The notes under the pieces are model-generated. The model saw nothing but the letters and a program-made list of their open reading frames with translations. It searched no databases and was not told where the DNA came from. Source: Bacillus sp. FJAT-22090 (lineage in GTDB: Bacteria > Bacillota > Bacilli > Bacillales_A > Planococcaceae). From it: a DNA stretch of 64,000 nt. The DNA lies in contig NZ_VEBK01000005.1 in assembly GCF_007676755.1 (NCBI RefSeq), positions 62,001 through 126,000 on the forward strand, in the 5' to 3' direction. Below are positions 28,126 through 36,981 of this stretch, in pieces. Each line of letters begins with the position of its first letter. The stretch's first letter is position 1. The position numbers and the translations under genes are program-made.

Positions 28126-29886
28126 ATGAGAAAAACTAAAATAGTTTGTACGATTGGACCTGCAAGTGAATCGGAGGAAATGTTAGAAAAATTAATTAAG
28201 GCAGGGATGAATGTTGCCCGATTAAATTTTTCACATGGAAGTCATGAAGAACATGCAGCTAGGATTAAAACAATTCGCGAAGTATCAAAAAAACTAGGAA
28301 AAATAGTAGGTGTTTTATTAGACACAAAAGGTCCTGAAATCCGCACTCATAAAATGGAGAATGATGCGATTGAGCTAGAGTCGGGCCAAACAATTGATAT
28401 ATCCATGACGGAAGTTTTGGGCAATGGTGAGCGTTTTTCTATTACATATGAAAAACTAATAGAAGACGTTCAAGAAGGTTCTGTTATTTTACTTGATGAT
28501 GGATTAATCGAGTTAATTGTACAGAAAATTGATACTTCTGCTGGCATTATTTCGACTTATGTTCAAAACGCTGGTACTTTAAAAAACAATAAAGGTGTAA
28601 ATGTTCCGGGTGTGTCCGTGCAATTACCAGGAATTACAGAAAAAGATGCGAACGACATTCTATTTGGGATTGAGCAAGATGTAGATTTTATCGCAGCTTC
28701 ATTTGTTCGTCGATCTAAAGATGTTCTAGAAATTAGAGAATTACTCGAGAAAAATAATGGCTCACATATCCAAATCATTCCTAAAATTGAAAACCAAGAA
28801 GGCGTCGACAATATTGATGAAATTATTCAAGTTTCGGATGGTTTAATGGTTGCAAGGGGAGATCTTGGAGTAGAGATTCCTGCAGAAGAAGTTCCATTAG
28901 TGCAGAAAAGCCTTATCAAAAAATGTAACGACGCTGGTAAGCCTGTAATTACAGCTACTCAAATGTTGGATTCTATGCAACGTAACCCAAGACCAACCCG
29001 TGCAGAGGCTAGTGACGTGGCAAACGCGATTTTAGATGGTACAGATGCAATTATGCTTTCAGGTGAAACAGCTGCAGGTTCTTATCCAGTTGAGGCAGTT
29101 CAAACGATGGATAAAATAGCAAAAAGAACAGAAAACGCTGTGGATTATCGTGCCCACGTTACCAAGTTAAGTAAGGCACGTGAAGTAAACTTAACTGATG
29201 CTATTGGTCAAGCTGTTGCACATACGGCAATCAACTTAAAAGTAAAAGCGGTTATTGCTCCAACCGAAAGTGGTCATACAGCTAAAATGATTTCTAAGTT
29301 TAGACCGGGTGTTCCGATTATTGCGGTGACTTCTTCCCCAACTCCATCAAGAAAGTTAACACTTGTATGGGGTGTTTACCCAATCGTTGGAAAAAAAGCA
29401 TATTCTACGGATGAAATTTTAGAAGTAGCTGTTGAAGAAAGTATCCTGCATCATTATGTAACTCATGGTGATCTAGTTGTTATTACTGCTGGAGTGCCAG
29501 TCGGAGAAGCAGGTACAACCAATCTGATGAAAGTACATGTCATTGGGGATATGGTTGCCAAAGGTCAAGGAATTGGCAAGAACACTGCATTTGGGAAAGC
29601 AGTTGTTGTTCATAATGCAGAAGAGCTTGCAGGCCAAGATACGACGGATAGTATTATCGTTACGATTGGTTCTGACCGTGATATGATACCAGGTATTGAA
29701 AAATGTAAGGGACTTATAACGGAAGAAGGTGGCTTAACTAGCCATGCTGCGGTTGTAGGCTTAAGTTTAGGTATACCTGTTATTGTCGGAGTGGACAACG
29801 CAACCAAATTAATAAAAGATGGACAAGAACTAACTATCGATGCAGAAAGCGGCGTAATTTATCACGGCCACGCAAGCATCATTTAA
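28126..29886 (+). CDS. pyk: Pyruvate kinase with C-terminal PEP-utiliser domain
   Basis: Pyk makes pyruvate and ATP from phosphoenolpyruvate. The catalytic barrel has [59 protein letters not shown] and the ATQMLDSM motif. The A and C domains end near residue 470. A C-terminal PEP-utilising mobile domain follows ([20 protein letters not shown], 20 residues, near 535-555), as in other Bacillales Pyk of about 586 residues. ATG 28126 is preferred to the adjacent ATG 28123 on spacing to GAAAGGA and on homology. Confidence 0.98.
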   Translation: MRKTKIVCTIGPASESEEMLEKLIKAGMNVARLNFSHGSHEEHAARIKTIREVSKKLGKIVGVLLDTKGPEIRTHKMENDAIELESGQTIDISMTEVLGNGERFSITYEKLIEDVQEGSVILLDDGLIELIVQKIDTSAGIISTYVQNAGTLKNNKGVNVPGVSVQLPGITEKDANDILFGIEQDVDFIAASFVRRSKDVLEIRELLEKNNGSHIQIIPKIENQEGVDNIDEIIQVSDGLMVARGDLGVEIPAEEVPLVQKSLIKKCNDAGKPVITATQMLDSMQRNPRPTRAEASDVANAILDGTDAIMLSGETAAGSYPVEAVQTMDKIAKRTENAVDYRAHVTKLSKAREVNLTDAIGQAVAHTAINLKVKAVIAPTESGHTAKMISKFRPGVPIIAVTSSPTPSRKLTLVWGVYPIVGKKAYSTDEILEVAVEESILHHYVTHGDLVVITAGVPVGEAGTTNLMKVHVIGDMVAKGQGIGKNTAFGKAVVVHNAEELAGQDTTDSIIVTIGSDRDMIPGIEKCKGLITEEGGLTSHAAVVGLSLGIPVIVGVDNATKLIKDGQELTIDAESGVIYHGHASII

Positions 29887-29897
29887 GGAAAAATAAA

Positions 29898-29932
29898 AAA
29901 TGCCTCGCCTTATAAGGTGGGGCATTTGTTTT
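29898..29932 (+). terminator. Rho-independent terminator after pyk
   Basis: AATGCCTCGCCT pairs with AGGTGGGGCATT (with G-U pairs) around a 5-nt loop, followed by a T-rich tail. Confidence 0.8.
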
Positions 29933-30002
29933 AAAGAGAAAGAAAGCATATACATTCGGTAAACAGTTGTTTATTAAAGTTAAATTATCTATCAATAGTA
30001 CC

Positions 30003-30612
30003 GGTTGTGGAGAAAGTGATGAGCCTTCGTCGTCTGCAGCTCCAATCCATCAAAATTGCTAACTAAAATAGCCAATTACTCAACGTTGATTGTAAAGTAA
30101 TTCCATTTTATGAATTTGGTTGCTCTCGAGGATGAATTGGTTGCTTTCCGGGGTAATTTAGTTGCTTTCGGCGTCGAATTGGTTGCTCTCCATGACGATT
30201 CTGTTGCGCTAAGCCATTTTTTGGATACGATCATGGAAAAATCACTCCCTAACAGTTGGATTTAGCGCGGCGGCGTGAGATTCCTAACCGATTAGTTACT
30301 CTAGTCCATTTATTGGATGCTGTCATTGAAATAAAGGGATAATTTTTTCTGCGAGTCGATACTGAAAAGGAAGCATTTTCTTTGATTTTCTCCGCATGCG
30401 GCGACTCCCGCCGAGGCCAACAAGATGTTGGTCACGAAGGCATTGCCACACGAGGTGGCGCTCTTAGCCTTTGTTCCGCTGTGGGCAAATGAGACAGTCC
30501 AACAACGCCTAAGCGGCGGGGCTGGCTCATCGCTCACCCGGCGGAAAGCGTCCGCAAGCGGAGAAATCCTAGCGGTCACTAGTCAACGTATTAAGACACA
30601 CTATCCCTATAC
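30003..30612. repeat. Repeat element B (left end truncated)
   Basis: It lies between pyk and fxsA. Only a remnant of the left module remains (about 30005-30055: GTGATGAGCCTTC...GCAGCTCCAATCC). The core at about 30116-30220 shows four to five TGGTTGCTTTC-type units exactly 21 bp apart. The right module (about 30380-30577) is nearly identical to that of element A and contains CCAAC/GTTGG and GCCAC/GTGGC hairpins. The right end, AAGACACACTATCCCTATA, is a clean copy of the terminal repeat. The open reading frames inside follow the repeat and are not credible genes. Confidence 0.78.
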
Positions 30613-30660
30613 AGTTCTACACTTAAATGGCGCAATGCGCTTATCTTGGAAGGTGATTAT

Positions 30661-31053
30661 ATGAAGTGGTTGATCGGTTTATTTATTGTTATCCCGGCAA
30701 TAGAGATATATATACTGCTTTTATCGGGTAAAACAATTGGCGTTTGGTATACATTCTTACTACTTTTAGCGAGTGGTGTTATTGGTGCTTACTTTGCTAA
30801 AAAACAAGGATTGAAAGCATTTCGGGAAGTATCAAATGACTTAAAAACAGGGATAGCTCCCGGTGAGGCAGCCATTAATGGAATATGTGTTTTTCTCGGT
30901 TCGTTACTAGTTCTTTTACCGGGATTTATTTCTGATATTCTTGGTTTCATGTTATTATTCGCACCAACTCGTAATTTATTTAAACCGCTCTTTTATCGAT
31001 GGATTCGAAAAAAAATGAAAAAAGGCAATGTTATCGTAATGAAGTCTTCGTAA
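30661..31053 (+). CDS. fxsA: FxsA family membrane protein
   Basis: This 130-residue protein has an FxsA (phage F exclusion suppressor) domain: KWLIGLFIVIPAIEIYILL, the second segment IGVWYTFLLLLASGVIGAYF, a third around GSLLVLLPGFISDILGF and a basic C-terminus. In E. coli, FxsA overexpression relieves T7 exclusion by F; its normal role is not known. ATG 30661 has GGAAGGTGA upstream. The gene lies just beyond repeat element B and its last 23 bp overlap the convergent ytvI-like gene. Confidence 0.88.
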   Translation: MKWLIGLFIVIPAIEIYILLLSGKTIGVWYTFLLLLASGVIGAYFAKKQGLKAFREVSNDLKTGIAPGEAAINGICVFLGSLLVLLPGFISDILGFMLLFAPTRNLFKPLFYRWIRKKMKKGNVIVMKSS

Positions 31054-32005
31054 AGCTTTCCCATTTGTTTGCAATCAAATAAATAAATGGACTGAATAAA
31101 ATTCCTATAAACCCAAATAGTAAAATGGCTGCCGCGCTTAGAAAGAATACGTGGACAGCCTTTATTTGCATAGAGGAGGACCAAAGCATAGATTCTACAA
31201 TATGCCTAGTTAGTTGCACAAATATATATAAAAGTAAAATAATTATACCGGCCATACGTTGTTCCATAAGGAAAAAGTAAATACTTAGCGGTATTAATAG
31301 TATCCCCGTTCCTAAAAAAGGCAGACTGTCAACGAGGGATATTAAAAACGCATATTTTACAGGATTATGTAGACCTAACAGGTTGAATCCAATCGATAAC
31401 AGAATGAAGGTTAATATGAAAAGCTTTAGTTCTACCGAGATAAACTTATTTATGACACCAGAAGATTTTATTAACACTCTTTCTGAGAAGTTGCGTGCCT
31501 TTTTAGGAAAATACACGAGAAACCATAGTCGATCTTTCGAAGATTCATACAGTGAAAAAAATAGACCGATACTAAACAGAAATAATTCGAAAAAATAGGA
31601 CGGTAAATAAGTAAGATTCAGTAAGAGATCATTAAGCAGCTTGTTTAGTAAACCTTGTACTTTCTCTTCAAAAAAAATATAGATTGGATGACTTTGTAAT
31701 TCGACAAATGGTAATAACATAACGTGTTCATGGATAAGAGGGATAAGATCTATAAGGGTTTGGATAATTATAAAAAGAAACACTATAAAACTAGTCAAAA
31801 TTAATGCTTCTGTTAACAAAACACTTAACGTAATTGGGATTTTAAATTTTTTATAAAAGAAATTTGTAATCGGAAATAAAAAATAACCGCTTAAAATAGC
31901 TAGGGAGAGAGGATAAGCCACGAGTGAAATTAGTATAATTATTCCAATCGGGATCCATAGGCTCATAACTTCTTTCTTATTTATTTGTAGAGTAATCATT
32001 TTCAT
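31031..32005 (-). CDS. AI-2E-family transporter, YtvI-like
   Basis: This 324-residue polytopic membrane protein of the AI-2E exporter (UPF0118) family has about seven hydrophobic segments. They include a paired N-terminal segment (residues about 14-45), a soluble-looking loop around 90-140 and the C-terminal block DSLPFLGTGILLIPLSIYFF. In B. subtilis, YtvI in this position is described as a sporulation-associated integral membrane protein; the substrate is unknown. It overlaps the 3' end of fxsA on the other strand by 23 bp. The ribosome site is weak, so ATG 31999 is an alternative start. Confidence 0.8.
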   Translation of the reverse strand: MKMITLQINKKEVMSLWIPIGIIILISLVAYPLSLAILSGYFLFPITNFFYKKFKIPITLSVLLTEALILTSFIVFLFIIIQTLIDLIPLIHEHVMLLPFVELQSHPIYIFFEEKVQGLLNKLLNDLLLNLTYLPSYFFELFLFSIGLFFSLYESSKDRLWFLVYFPKKARNFSERVLIKSSGVINKFISVELKLFILTFILLSIGFNLLGLHNPVKYAFLISLVDSLPFLGTGILLIPLSIYFFLMEQRMAGIIILLLYIFVQLTRHIVESMLWSSSMQIKAVHVFFLSAAAILLFGFIGILFSPFIYLIANKWESFTKTSLR

Positions 32006-32052
32006 CCATTCTTTTCAAAAAATTAGGATATGTAAACATTATTTTTTAATAA

Positions 32053-32068
32053 TTTTAAGCGTTTTCAT
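32053..32068. promoter_or_regulatory. Predicted CcpA cre box at citZ
   Basis: TTTTAAGCGTTTTCAT fits WTGNAANCGNWNNCAW with a single mismatch (T for G at position 3). It abuts the -35 box of the citZ promoter, a position suited to catabolite repression. B. subtilis citZ is known to be CcpA-controlled. Confidence 0.6.
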
Positions 32069-32096
32069 TCACAAAATCGCCCAATATGATTATACT
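32068..32096 (+). promoter_or_regulatory. Predicted sigma-A promoter of citZ
   Basis: TTCACA, 17 bp, TATACT, each box one base from consensus. The leader is about 95 nt and contains the inverted repeat ATAATAC (32121-32127) / GTATTAT (32168-32174). Confidence 0.7.
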
Positions 32097-32197
32097 AGAA
32101 TTGTAAGGATTTAAAGGTACATAATACATACAGATGATTCTTTGTTCATCGAAAAAAATCGAACGAAGTATTATACTGTAGAAGGGGAGATTTCGAA

Positions 32198-33313
32198 ATG
32201 ACAACAACTCGTGGTTTAGAAGGCGTTGTAGCTGCGGAGACTGCCATCAGCTCCATCATTGATGACACACTAACATACGTTGGCTACGATATTGACGATT
32301 TAGCAACAAATGCAAGCTTTGAAGAAGTAGTGTATTTACTATGGCATAAACGCCTTCCAAAGGCAGAAGAATTAGCAGAGCTAAAACAACAATTAGCCGA
32401 CAATATGGCAGTTCCTCAAGAAGTTTTAAATCACTTCAAAACTTATCCAATTGAAAAAGTTCATCCAATGTCCGCTCTAAGAACTGCTGTTTCTATGTTA
32501 GCATTATATGATGATGCTGCAGAGGATATGTCTGACGAAGCTAATTACTTAAAAGCTATTCAGTTGCAAGCAAAAATTCCAACTCTAGTAACAGCATTTT
32601 CACGCATCCGTAAAGGATTGGAACCAGTTGCACCTAAGACAGATTTAGGATATGCAGCAAACTTCTTGTACATGCTTTCTGGCGAACTTCCAAAAGATAT
32701 TGAAATAGAAGCATTTGACAAAGCGCTTGTCCTACATGCTGATCACGAGTTAAATGCATCAACTTTTACTGCTCGTGTTTGTGTGGCAACTTTAGCTGAT
32801 ATGTATTCAGGCGTTGTAGCAGCTATCGGTGCATTAAAAGGGCCCCTTCACGGTGGAGCAAACGAACAAGTAATGAAAATGTTAACAGAAATTGACTCAC
32901 TTGATAATGTAGACGCTTATATTAATGATAAATTAGAAAACAAAGTAAAAATCATGGGCTTTGGTCACCGAGTATATCGTAAAGGCGACCCACGTGCGAA
33001 ACATTTACGTGAAATGTCTAAAAAACTTACTACTCTTCGTGGTGAGTCCAAATTATATGATATGTCCGTTCGCATTGAAGAAATTGTTACTGGCCAAAAG
33101 GATTTACCGCCTAACGTAGATTTCTACTCTGCTTCTGTTTATCATTCTTTAAATATTGATCATGACCTTTTCACACCTATCTTTGCTGTATCACGAGTAT
33201 CTGGTTGGTCTGCGCATATTCTTGAGCAATATGCAAACAACCGCTTGATCCGTCCACGTGCGGAGTATGTTGGACCTGGCATGCAAAAATATATCCCAAT
33301 TGAAGAAAGATAA
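32198..33313 (+). CDS. citZ: Citrate synthase
   Basis: CitZ condenses acetyl-CoA with oxaloacetate at the entry to the TCA cycle. The active-site blocks are HADHELNASTFTARV, GPLHGGANEQVMKML, GFGHRVYRKGDPRAKHL (catalytic His) and the Asp-containing NVDFYSASVYHSL. The length of 371 residues is the short Gram-positive type. A clear ribosome site, AAGGGGAGA, is present. It heads the citZ-icd-mdh group, whose products catalyse successive or linked TCA steps. Confidence 0.98.
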   Translation: MTTTRGLEGVVAAETAISSIIDDTLTYVGYDIDDLATNASFEEVVYLLWHKRLPKAEELAELKQQLADNMAVPQEVLNHFKTYPIEKVHPMSALRTAVSMLALYDDAAEDMSDEANYLKAIQLQAKIPTLVTAFSRIRKGLEPVAPKTDLGYAANFLYMLSGELPKDIEIEAFDKALVLHADHELNASTFTARVCVATLADMYSGVVAAIGALKGPLHGGANEQVMKMLTEIDSLDNVDAYINDKLENKVKIMGFGHRVYRKGDPRAKHLREMSKKLTTLRGESKLYDMSVRIEEIVTGQKDLPPNVDFYSASVYHSLNIDHDLFTPIFAVSRVSGWSAHILEQYANNRLIRPRAEYVGPGMQKYIPIEER

Positions 33314-33391
33314 TAGTAGTTGTTCAAAAAATAACCCTAAACATTTTTAGGTTGAAGACCATATGATTAAGATAGTAGGAGGAAATAATAA

Positions 33392-34657
33392 ATGACAACT
33401 GGTAAAATCACTGTAGAAAATGGAGTACTTAACGTACCTAACACAGCAATTATCCCTTTTATTGAAGGAGACGGAACTGGTCCTGATATTTGGGCAGCAG
33501 CATCACGTGTTTTAGAAGCTGCAGTTGAAAAAGCATACAATGGCGAAAAGAAAATTGAATGGAAAGAAGTACTTGCTGGACAAAAAGCATTCGATCAAAC
33601 AGGTGAATGGTTACCACAAGAAACTCTTGATGTGATCAATGAGTATTTAATCGCTATTAAAGGACCTCTTACTACACCAATTGGTGGTGGTATTCGTTCT
33701 TTAAACGTAGCATTACGTCAAGAATTAGATTTATATACTTGCTTACGCCCAGTTCGTTATTTCACTGGTGTTCCTTCTCCAGTAAAACGTCCTGAAGATA
33801 CTGATATGGTTATTTTCCGTGAAAATACAGAAGATATCTATGCTGGTATTGAGTATGCAAAAGGCTCGGATGAAGTGAAAAAGCTAATTGAATTCCTTCA
33901 AAATGAAATGGGCGTTAACAAAATTCGATTCCCTGAAACTTCAGGTATCGGGATCAAACCTGTTTCAGAAGAAGGAACAAAACGTTTAGTTCGCGCTGCA
34001 CTTAACTACGTTATTAAAGAAGGCCGCGAATCTTTAACACTAGTTCATAAAGGTAATATCATGAAGTTCACTGAAGGAGCTTTCAAAAATTGGGGTTATG
34101 AAGTTGCTGAGCAAGAGTTCGGCGATAAAGTATTTACTTGGAATCAATACGATCAAATCAAAGAAGAACAAGGAACAGAAGCTGCTGATAAAGCTCAAGC
34201 TGATGCACTTGCAGCTGGTAAAATCTTAGTGAAAGATTCTATCGCCGATATCTTCTTACAACAAATCTTAACTCGTCCAAAAGAGTTCGATGTTGTTGCT
34301 ACAATGAACTTAAATGGAGACTATATTTCGGATGCATTAGCTGCTCAAGTTGGTGGAATTGGTATTGCTCCAGGAGCTAACATCAATTACGTAACTGGAC
34401 ATGCAATTTTCGAAGCAACTCATGGTACTGCTCCAAAATATGCTGGTTTAGATAAAGTTAACCCATCTTCTGTCATTCTTTCAGGTGTATTAATGCTTGA
34501 ACACCTTGGATGGAACGAAGCTGCTAAACTAATCATGGATTCAATGGAAAAATCTATCGCTTCTAAAGTTGTAACTTATGACTTTGCTCGTCTGATGGAT
34601 GGGGCTACTGAAGTTAAATGTTCTGAGTTCGCAAATGAACTAATCAAAAACATGTAA
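33392..34657 (+). CDS. icd: Isocitrate dehydrogenase (NADP+)
   Basis: Icd oxidatively decarboxylates isocitrate to 2-oxoglutarate. Motifs include [12 protein letters not shown] at residues about 23-34, [14 protein letters not shown] (substrate Ser region), [32 protein letters not shown] and the nucleotide site [11 protein letters not shown]. The length of 421 residues matches NADP-dependent Bacillus Icd. It lies 78 bp after citZ with a TAGGAGGAA site and is followed by a hairpin that could lower mdh expression. Confidence 0.97.
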   Translation: MTTGKITVENGVLNVPNTAIIPFIEGDGTGPDIWAAASRVLEAAVEKAYNGEKKIEWKEVLAGQKAFDQTGEWLPQETLDVINEYLIAIKGPLTTPIGGGIRSLNVALRQELDLYTCLRPVRYFTGVPSPVKRPEDTDMVIFRENTEDIYAGIEYAKGSDEVKKLIEFLQNEMGVNKIRFPETSGIGIKPVSEEGTKRLVRAALNYVIKEGRESLTLVHKGNIMKFTEGAFKNWGYEVAEQEFGDKVFTWNQYDQIKEEQGTEAADKAQADALAAGKILVKDSIADIFLQQILTRPKEFDVVATMNLNGDYISDALAAQVGGIGIAPGANINYVTGHAIFEATHGTAPKYAGLDKVNPSSVILSGVLMLEHLGWNEAAKLIMDSMEKSIASKVVTYDFARLMDGATEVKCSEFANELIKNM

Positions 34658-34677
34658 TTGTATAGAACTTTGTTTTT

Positions 34678-34705
34678 AGAGAGGGATTTCCCTCTCTCTT
34701 TTTAT
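34678..34705 (+). terminator. Terminator or attenuator between icd and mdh
   Basis: AGAGAGGGA and TCCCTCTCT form a perfect stem with a tiny loop, followed by CTTTTTAT. Sitting inside an expected operon, it may act as a partial terminator. Confidence 0.75.
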
Positions 34706-34728
34706 AAGGACAAAAGGAGTGTTACGAA

Positions 34729-35667
34729 ATGACTTTGAAACGTAATAAGATCTCAGTAATCGGCGGCGGTTTTACTGGTGCTACTACAGCATTCTTACTT
34801 GCACAAAAAGAACTAGGAGATATCGTTCTCGTTGACATTCCACAAGTCGAAAACCCTACTAAAGGGAAAGCGTTGGATATGGCGGAGGCTGGTCCGGTAC
34901 TAGGTTTTGATGCAAATATTACGGGTACTTCCAACTATGAAGATACAAAAGATTCGGATGTTGTTATTATCACTGCTGGTATTGCACGCAAACCTGGAAT
35001 GAGCCGTGACGATTTAGTTCAAACAAACCAAAAAGTAATGAAAGCTGTTACTGGCGAAATCGTAAAATATTCCCCTCATACAACAATTATTGTATTGACT
35101 AACCCAGTCGATGCGATGACTTATACAGTTTATAAAGAGTCGGGTTTACCAAAAGAGCGAGTAATTGGACAGTCGGGTGTACTTGATACAGCTCGTTTCC
35201 GTACATTTGTTGCTCAAGAGTTAAACCTATCTGTTAAAGATGTGACTGGTTTTGTTCTAGGAGGGCATGGAGACGATATGGTTCCTTTAGTAAGATATTC
35301 GTATGCTGGAGGTATTCCATTAGAAAACCTAATTGACGCTAAACGTTTAGAGGAAATCGTTGATCGCACTCGAAAAGGGGGAGCGGAAATTGTGAATCTT
35401 TTAGGGAATGGTTCTGCTTATTATGCTCCAGCTGCATCCCTAGTTGAAATGGCCGAAGCAATTCTTAAAGATCAAAAACGTGTATTACCATCTATCGCTT
35501 ATTTAGAGGGTGAATATGGAATGGACGGTATTTATCTTGGGGTTCCAACTGTCCTTGGGGCAGGCGGTATCGAGCGAATACTTGAGCTTGAATTGACGGA
35601 ACAAGAAAAAGAATTATTAAGCAAATCTGCTGATTCCGTTAAAGCAGTTATGAAAGTTTTAGTATAG
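34729..35667 (+). CDS. mdh: Malate dehydrogenase
   Basis: Mdh converts malate to oxaloacetate with NAD. The nucleotide-binding start [16 protein letters not shown], the acidic NAD-specific residue in LVDIPQ, the substrate loop [14 protein letters not shown], and the catalytic [15 protein letters not shown] place it in the LDH-like Mdh class of Firmicutes. The length is 312 residues. The ribosome site is AAAGGAGTG. It completes the citZ-icd-mdh cluster and ends with a terminator. Confidence 0.97.
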   Translation: MTLKRNKISVIGGGFTGATTAFLLAQKELGDIVLVDIPQVENPTKGKALDMAEAGPVLGFDANITGTSNYEDTKDSDVVIITAGIARKPGMSRDDLVQTNQKVMKAVTGEIVKYSPHTTIIVLTNPVDAMTYTVYKESGLPKERVIGQSGVLDTARFRTFVAQELNLSVKDVTGFVLGGHGDDMVPLVRYSYAGGIPLENLIDAKRLEEIVDRTRKGGAEIVNLLGNGSAYYAPAASLVEMAEAILKDQKRVLPSIAYLEGEYGMDGIYLGVPTVLGAGGIERILELELTEQEKELLSKSADSVKAVMKVLV

Positions 35668-35681
35668 CCAAAAATACATCT

Positions 35682-35711
35682 ATCGAGCAGGGAAACCCGC
35701 TCGATTTTTTT
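35682..35711 (+). terminator. Rho-independent terminator after mdh
   Basis: ATCGAGC pairs with GCTCGAT, enclosing GGG/CCC, followed by eight T residues. Confidence 0.88.
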
Positions 35712-35760
35712 TGTACTTATTGGTAAGATAGAAGTAGCTAATTGATAGGAGGATGAAGTA

Positions 35761-36219
35761 TTGTTGTTGGGAAAAACACGGAAAATGGGTAGGAATATAA
35801 ATGATTTAGTTATTGGAGAAAAATTGACACTCACTGAAAAAATAGAAGATAAAGATTTACTTCTATATTTAGGGTTAACAAATGATAATAATCCTTTATA
35901 TATTCAGCATGATTTTGCTTCCAAAACAATTTATGAAAAGCCTATTGTTCCTCCAATTATGTTACTGGGTATAATTACAGCCGCAATTTCAAAACATTTA
36001 CCTGGTCCAGGAGCGTATATAACAAAGCAAGACATCACTTTTCCAGCACCAGCTTACCATTATTCTACTTTAGAATTTGTTTTTGAAGTGAAAGAGATTG
36101 ATGTGCATTCCAATGAGATAGAAATCTCCGTACTGGCTAAAGATGAACAAAATAATCAAGTACTAGCTGGTAATTTTTATGTCAAACCTCCAGCTATAAA
36201 AAGTAACAAAATGTTGTGA
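35761..36219 (+). CDS. MaoC-like hotdog protein
   Basis: This 152-residue single hotdog-domain protein belongs to the MaoC/enoyl-CoA hydratase-2 superfamily. It has the MaoC layout: an N-terminal strand, YLGLTNDNNPLYIQHDFA, KPIVPPIMLLGI, and a C-terminal EIEISVLAKDEQNNQVLAG. The catalytic D-x-N-P-x-H motif reads DNNPLY, so the His is a Tyr and hydratase activity is doubtful. The TTG at 35761 has TAGGAGGA at good spacing. It lies between mdh and phoP, where B. subtilis has no gene. The role is unknown. Confidence 0.78.
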   Translation: MLLGKTRKMGRNINDLVIGEKLTLTEKIEDKDLLLYLGLTNDNNPLYIQHDFASKTIYEKPIVPPIMLLGIITAAISKHLPGPGAYITKQDITFPAPAYHYSTLEFVFEVKEIDVHSNEIEISVLAKDEQNNQVLAGNFYVKPPAIKSNKML

Positions 36220-36270
36220 TGAGTCAAATGATTTGGAATGGGGGTTTCAAATCAATTTGGGAGGCATAAA

Positions 36271-36981
36271 ATGAGAAAAGTATTAGTTGTGGATGATGAG
36301 AGTTCGATTGTAACATTATTAAAATATAATTTAGAAGATGCAGGCTTTGAAGTTATAACTGCAAATGATGGACTTGAAGGGCTAAAACGTACAATAGAGG
36401 AGCGTCCGGACGTAATCGTGCTAGATTGGATGTTACCTCATATGGATGGAATGGAAGTTTGTAAAGAGCTCCGTTTAAAGAAAATCCAAACACCTATCAT
36501 TATGCTTACTGCAAAAGATGAAGAGTTCGATAAAGTACTTGGTCTTGAATTAGGTGCAGATGACTATATGACAAAGCCTTTTAGCCCGCGTGAAGTAACT
36601 GCTCGTGTCAAAGCGATGATCCGACGTTCTGGCATTTCTTCTGGACCTTCAACTAGTGAAAAGTCAACAGAAGAAACTTATACATTTGGACCGTTACAGA
36701 TTTACCCGGAACGATTTGAGGTTTTATTAAATGATGAACAGATTGAGTTCACACCAAAGGAATTTGAATTACTTGTTTACTTAATCGAAAACAAAAATCG
36801 AGTGCTAACTCGCGATCAATTATTAAGCGCAGTTTGGAATTATGATTTTGCAGGAGATACTCGTATAGTAGATGTTCATGTCAGTCATTTACGCGAGAAA
36901 ATAGAAGAGAATAGTAGAAAGCCAATTTTCATCAAAACAATACGCGGACTAGGGTATAAATTCGAGGAGCCAAAGTTTTAA
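36271..36981 (+). CDS. phoP: Response regulator PhoP (OmpR family)
   Basis: PhoP controls the phosphate-starvation response with its kinase PhoR. The receiver domain has D8, D9 and the phosphorylation site D52 (VIVLDWMLPHMDG), T-loop LTAKD and K in TKPFSPRE. The OmpR-type winged helix (residues about 135-233) has EFELLVYLIENKNRVLTRDQLL and RIVDVHVSHLREK. ATG 36271 follows GGGAGG; an in-frame upstream ATG at 36238 gives a non-homologous extension. phoR starts on the last base of its stop codon. An inverted repeat, TGATTTG (36229-36235) / CAAATCA (36248-36254), precedes the ribosome site. Confidence 0.95.
   Translation: MRKVLVVDDESSIVTLLKYNLEDAGFEVITANDGLEGLKRTIEERPDVIVLDWMLPHMDGMEVCKELRLKKIQTPIIMLTAKDEEFDKVLGLELGADDYMTKPFSPREVTARVKAMIRRSGISSGPSTSEKSTEETYTFGPLQIYPERFEVLLNDEQIEFTPKEFELLVYLIENKNRVLTRDQLLSAVWNYDFAGDTRIVDVHVSHLREKIEENSRKPIFIKTIRGLGYKFEEPKF

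Noticed and set aside
36226-36258. Inverted repeat upstream of phoP as a terminator of the MaoC-like gene
   Set aside because: The stem TGATTTG/CAAATCA has no T run and its 3' arm lies just before the phoP ribosome site; it is noted under phoP instead.
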